NCBI GenBank assembly: GCA_007125735.1
Contig: SLCP01000200.1
Location: 1 to 21,723 of the forward strand
Source of the DNA: Coriobacteriia bacterium
GTDB taxonomy: Bacteria > Actinomycetota > Coriobacteriia > Anaerosomatales > SLCP01
Reading direction: 5' to 3'
Length of the DNA stretch: 21,723 nucleotides
Shown: piece after piece, positions 20,839 to 21,723 of the stretch
How positions within the stretch are numbered: position 1 is the first letter of the stretch
Layout: every line of letters starts with the position of its first letter
Position numbers and translations under genes: made by a program
The notes under the pieces: model-generated
The model's input: the letters and a program-made list of their open reading frames with translations, nothing else
The model's database searches: none
Told to the model about the DNA's origin: nothing

Positions 20839-21723
20839 TCACTCCATTTCTTCGTCGGTGTGTGGGCGCTCGGCTACCTTCTCAGCGCCGAGAGCGTCGG
20901 CCATGAGTGTCTCGATGTCCAGGTCCTGAGCTTCAGCGCCCGATTCGCGCGGCGCTCCGGGTGCAGGGGCCGGAGGCTCGGGCTCTTCCGGAGCGGGTGA
21001 TGGGGGTTCCTCGGCGACCGGCGTATCGACCGGCTCCGGTGCGGGCTCCTCGGCGACCGGCGTGTCGGGCGGCTCCGGTGCGGGCTCCTCGGCGCGAACC
21101 GCCCCGCGGCCGAGCTGGTAGCGGAAGGGGGGCACGCTGCCGAGCACCGTGGCGAGAGCCCGCTTGAGCAGCGCGATGTTGTCGGGACCCTGCGCCTGGC
21201 GCATCGGAAAGCGGGCGCTCGCGGGGAACTCGACCACGAGCGTCACTCCGTCGGGGTCGACATCGACCTCGGTGCCGTCGAACATCGCTCCACGAGCGGA
21301 CTTCAACTTGCGGACCTCGGCGACCACCGCGGGCCATGCGCGCTTCACGTGCGCACGATCGAGCGGACCGAGGGACGTCTCGGGTGCAGGCACATCGGAA
21401 GCGGCCGCGGGTGCGGACCGCTGCGAATCGTCCACGTCCTGCTCGCTCGGCTCCAAAGCGGTGACGTTGTCGCTCTCGGCCGCGGTGCCGTTCTCGGCCT
21501 CCCCGACCGCACCGGCATCGGGCATCGCGCGCTCCGGTGGGCCCTCCTTGGCGCCCGCAGGCGGCGACACAGTCTCGTCCGACACCGGCTCCTTGTCGCG
21601 TGCCTCGGGAGGCGAGGCCGCCTGCGTACGTGCTCCCGACACGCCTATCGCAGCCCCGGCTTCGAGCGCCTCGACGCGCTCGGCCAGGGCCTCGAGGGTC
21701 ATCTCTCCGTGAGGGCGCGCGAG
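20839..21723 (-). CDS. dnaX: DNA polymerase III subunit gamma/tau, C-terminal part
   Basis: Only the last 294 residues are present; the ATPase domains lie beyond the right edge. The visible part starts in a helical segment (LARPHGEMTLEALAERVEALEAG) typical of the region after domain III, then a long Ala/Pro/Glu-rich linker, a folded segment (LDRAHVKRAWPAVVAEVRKLKSARGAMFDG...VEFPASARFPMRQAQGPDNIALLKRAL) resembling the C-terminal domain of DnaX in Gram-positive bacteria, and a second acidic Pro-rich tail with tandem repeats. Identity also rests on the dnaX-ybaB-recR order. Long quoted stretch shown in parts; the stop overlaps the possible GTG of the next gene. Confidence 0.88.
   Translation of the reverse strand, partial: LARPHGEMTLEALAERVEALEAGAAIGVSGARTQAASPPEARDKEPVSDETVSPPAGAKEGPPERAMPDAGAVGEAENGTAAESDNVTALEPSEQDVDDSQRSAPAAASDVPAPETSLGPLDRAHVKRAWPAVVAEVRKLKSARGAMFDGTEVDVDPDGVTLVVEFPASARFPMRQAQGPDNIALLKRALATVLGSVPPFRYQLGRGAVRAEEPAPEPPDTPVAEEPAPEPVDTPVAEEPPSPAPEEPEPPAPAPGAPRESGAEAQDLDIETLMADALGAEKVAERPHTDEEME
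21005..21094 (-). repeat. 39-bp tandem repeat in the dnaX tail
   Basis: Two full 39-bp units (21005-21043 and 21044-21082) plus a 12-bp partial third copy encode repeats of the form AEEPAPEPxDTPV. Units differ at only a few positions, so the expansion looks recent. It lies in a disordered acidic linker. Confidence 0.8.

Noticed and set aside
1..21723. CRISPR arrays, tRNA or rRNA genes, transposases, phage genes
   Set aside because: I looked for regularly spaced repeats, tRNA-like arms and transposase or integrase motifs on both strands and found none.

Overview
The window is high-GC, and every gene I can support lies on the minus strand, so transcription runs from high to low coordinates. 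Gene density is very high: start and stop codons often overlap (GTGA, ATGA) and gaps between genes are usually below 25 bp. A four-subunit ferredoxin-dependent 2-oxoacid oxidoreductase, an iron-hydrogenase-like sensor, a radical SAM enzyme of the AmrS type and frequent GTG/TTG starts fit a strict anaerobe. My best inference is an anaerobic actinobacterium of the Coriobacteriia or a related deep lineage; this is judged from GC content, gene style and gene content, not from a marker gene. I see no tRNA, rRNA, insertion sequence, integrase or CRISPR array.

Layout in order of transcription (right to left). (1) 21723-19912: the 3' part of dnaX, then a YbaB-type nucleoid protein and recR, a widely conserved DNA replication/repair cluster. 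(2) 19729-16664: porC-porD-porA-porB, a complete pyruvate/2-oxoacid:ferredoxin oxidoreductase operon, preceded by a 182-bp leader with a hairpin and closed by a strong 14-bp stem-loop. (3) 16540-13109: a PstS-like phosphate-binding lipoprotein followed after 3 bp by a membrane receptor of the Cache-HAMP-GAF-HD-GYP type, a predicted c-di-GMP phosphodiesterase. (4) 13032-10743: lysC and asd, the first steps of the aspartate family pathway; lysC carries a strong internal ribosome binding site where a separate regulatory beta subunit would start. (5) 10682-4331: an OmpR-type regulator and its histidine kinase, a QueT-like transporter subunit, a fusion of ferredoxin, [FeFe]-hydrogenase-like and GGDEF domains, an AmrS-like radical SAM enzyme and a cytoplasmic DsbA/FrnE-like thiol oxidoreductase. 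(6) 4280-1: an unusual glycosyltransferase-like protein, a TSUP transporter and a GNAT acetyltransferase joined by GTGA overlaps, then a LytS-type kinase and the start of its LytR-type regulator, cut by the window edge.

Two themes stand out. The first is c-di-GMP signalling: a predicted diguanylate cyclase whose sensor is a degenerate hydrogenase, and, about 5 kb away, a phosphodiesterase coupled to a phosphate-binding lipoprotein. The second is central anaerobic metabolism (2-oxoacid:ferredoxin oxidoreductase), whose ferredoxin redox state is a plausible, unproven, input to the hydrogenase-like cyclase. The most interesting object in the window is that fusion protein (6077-7882).
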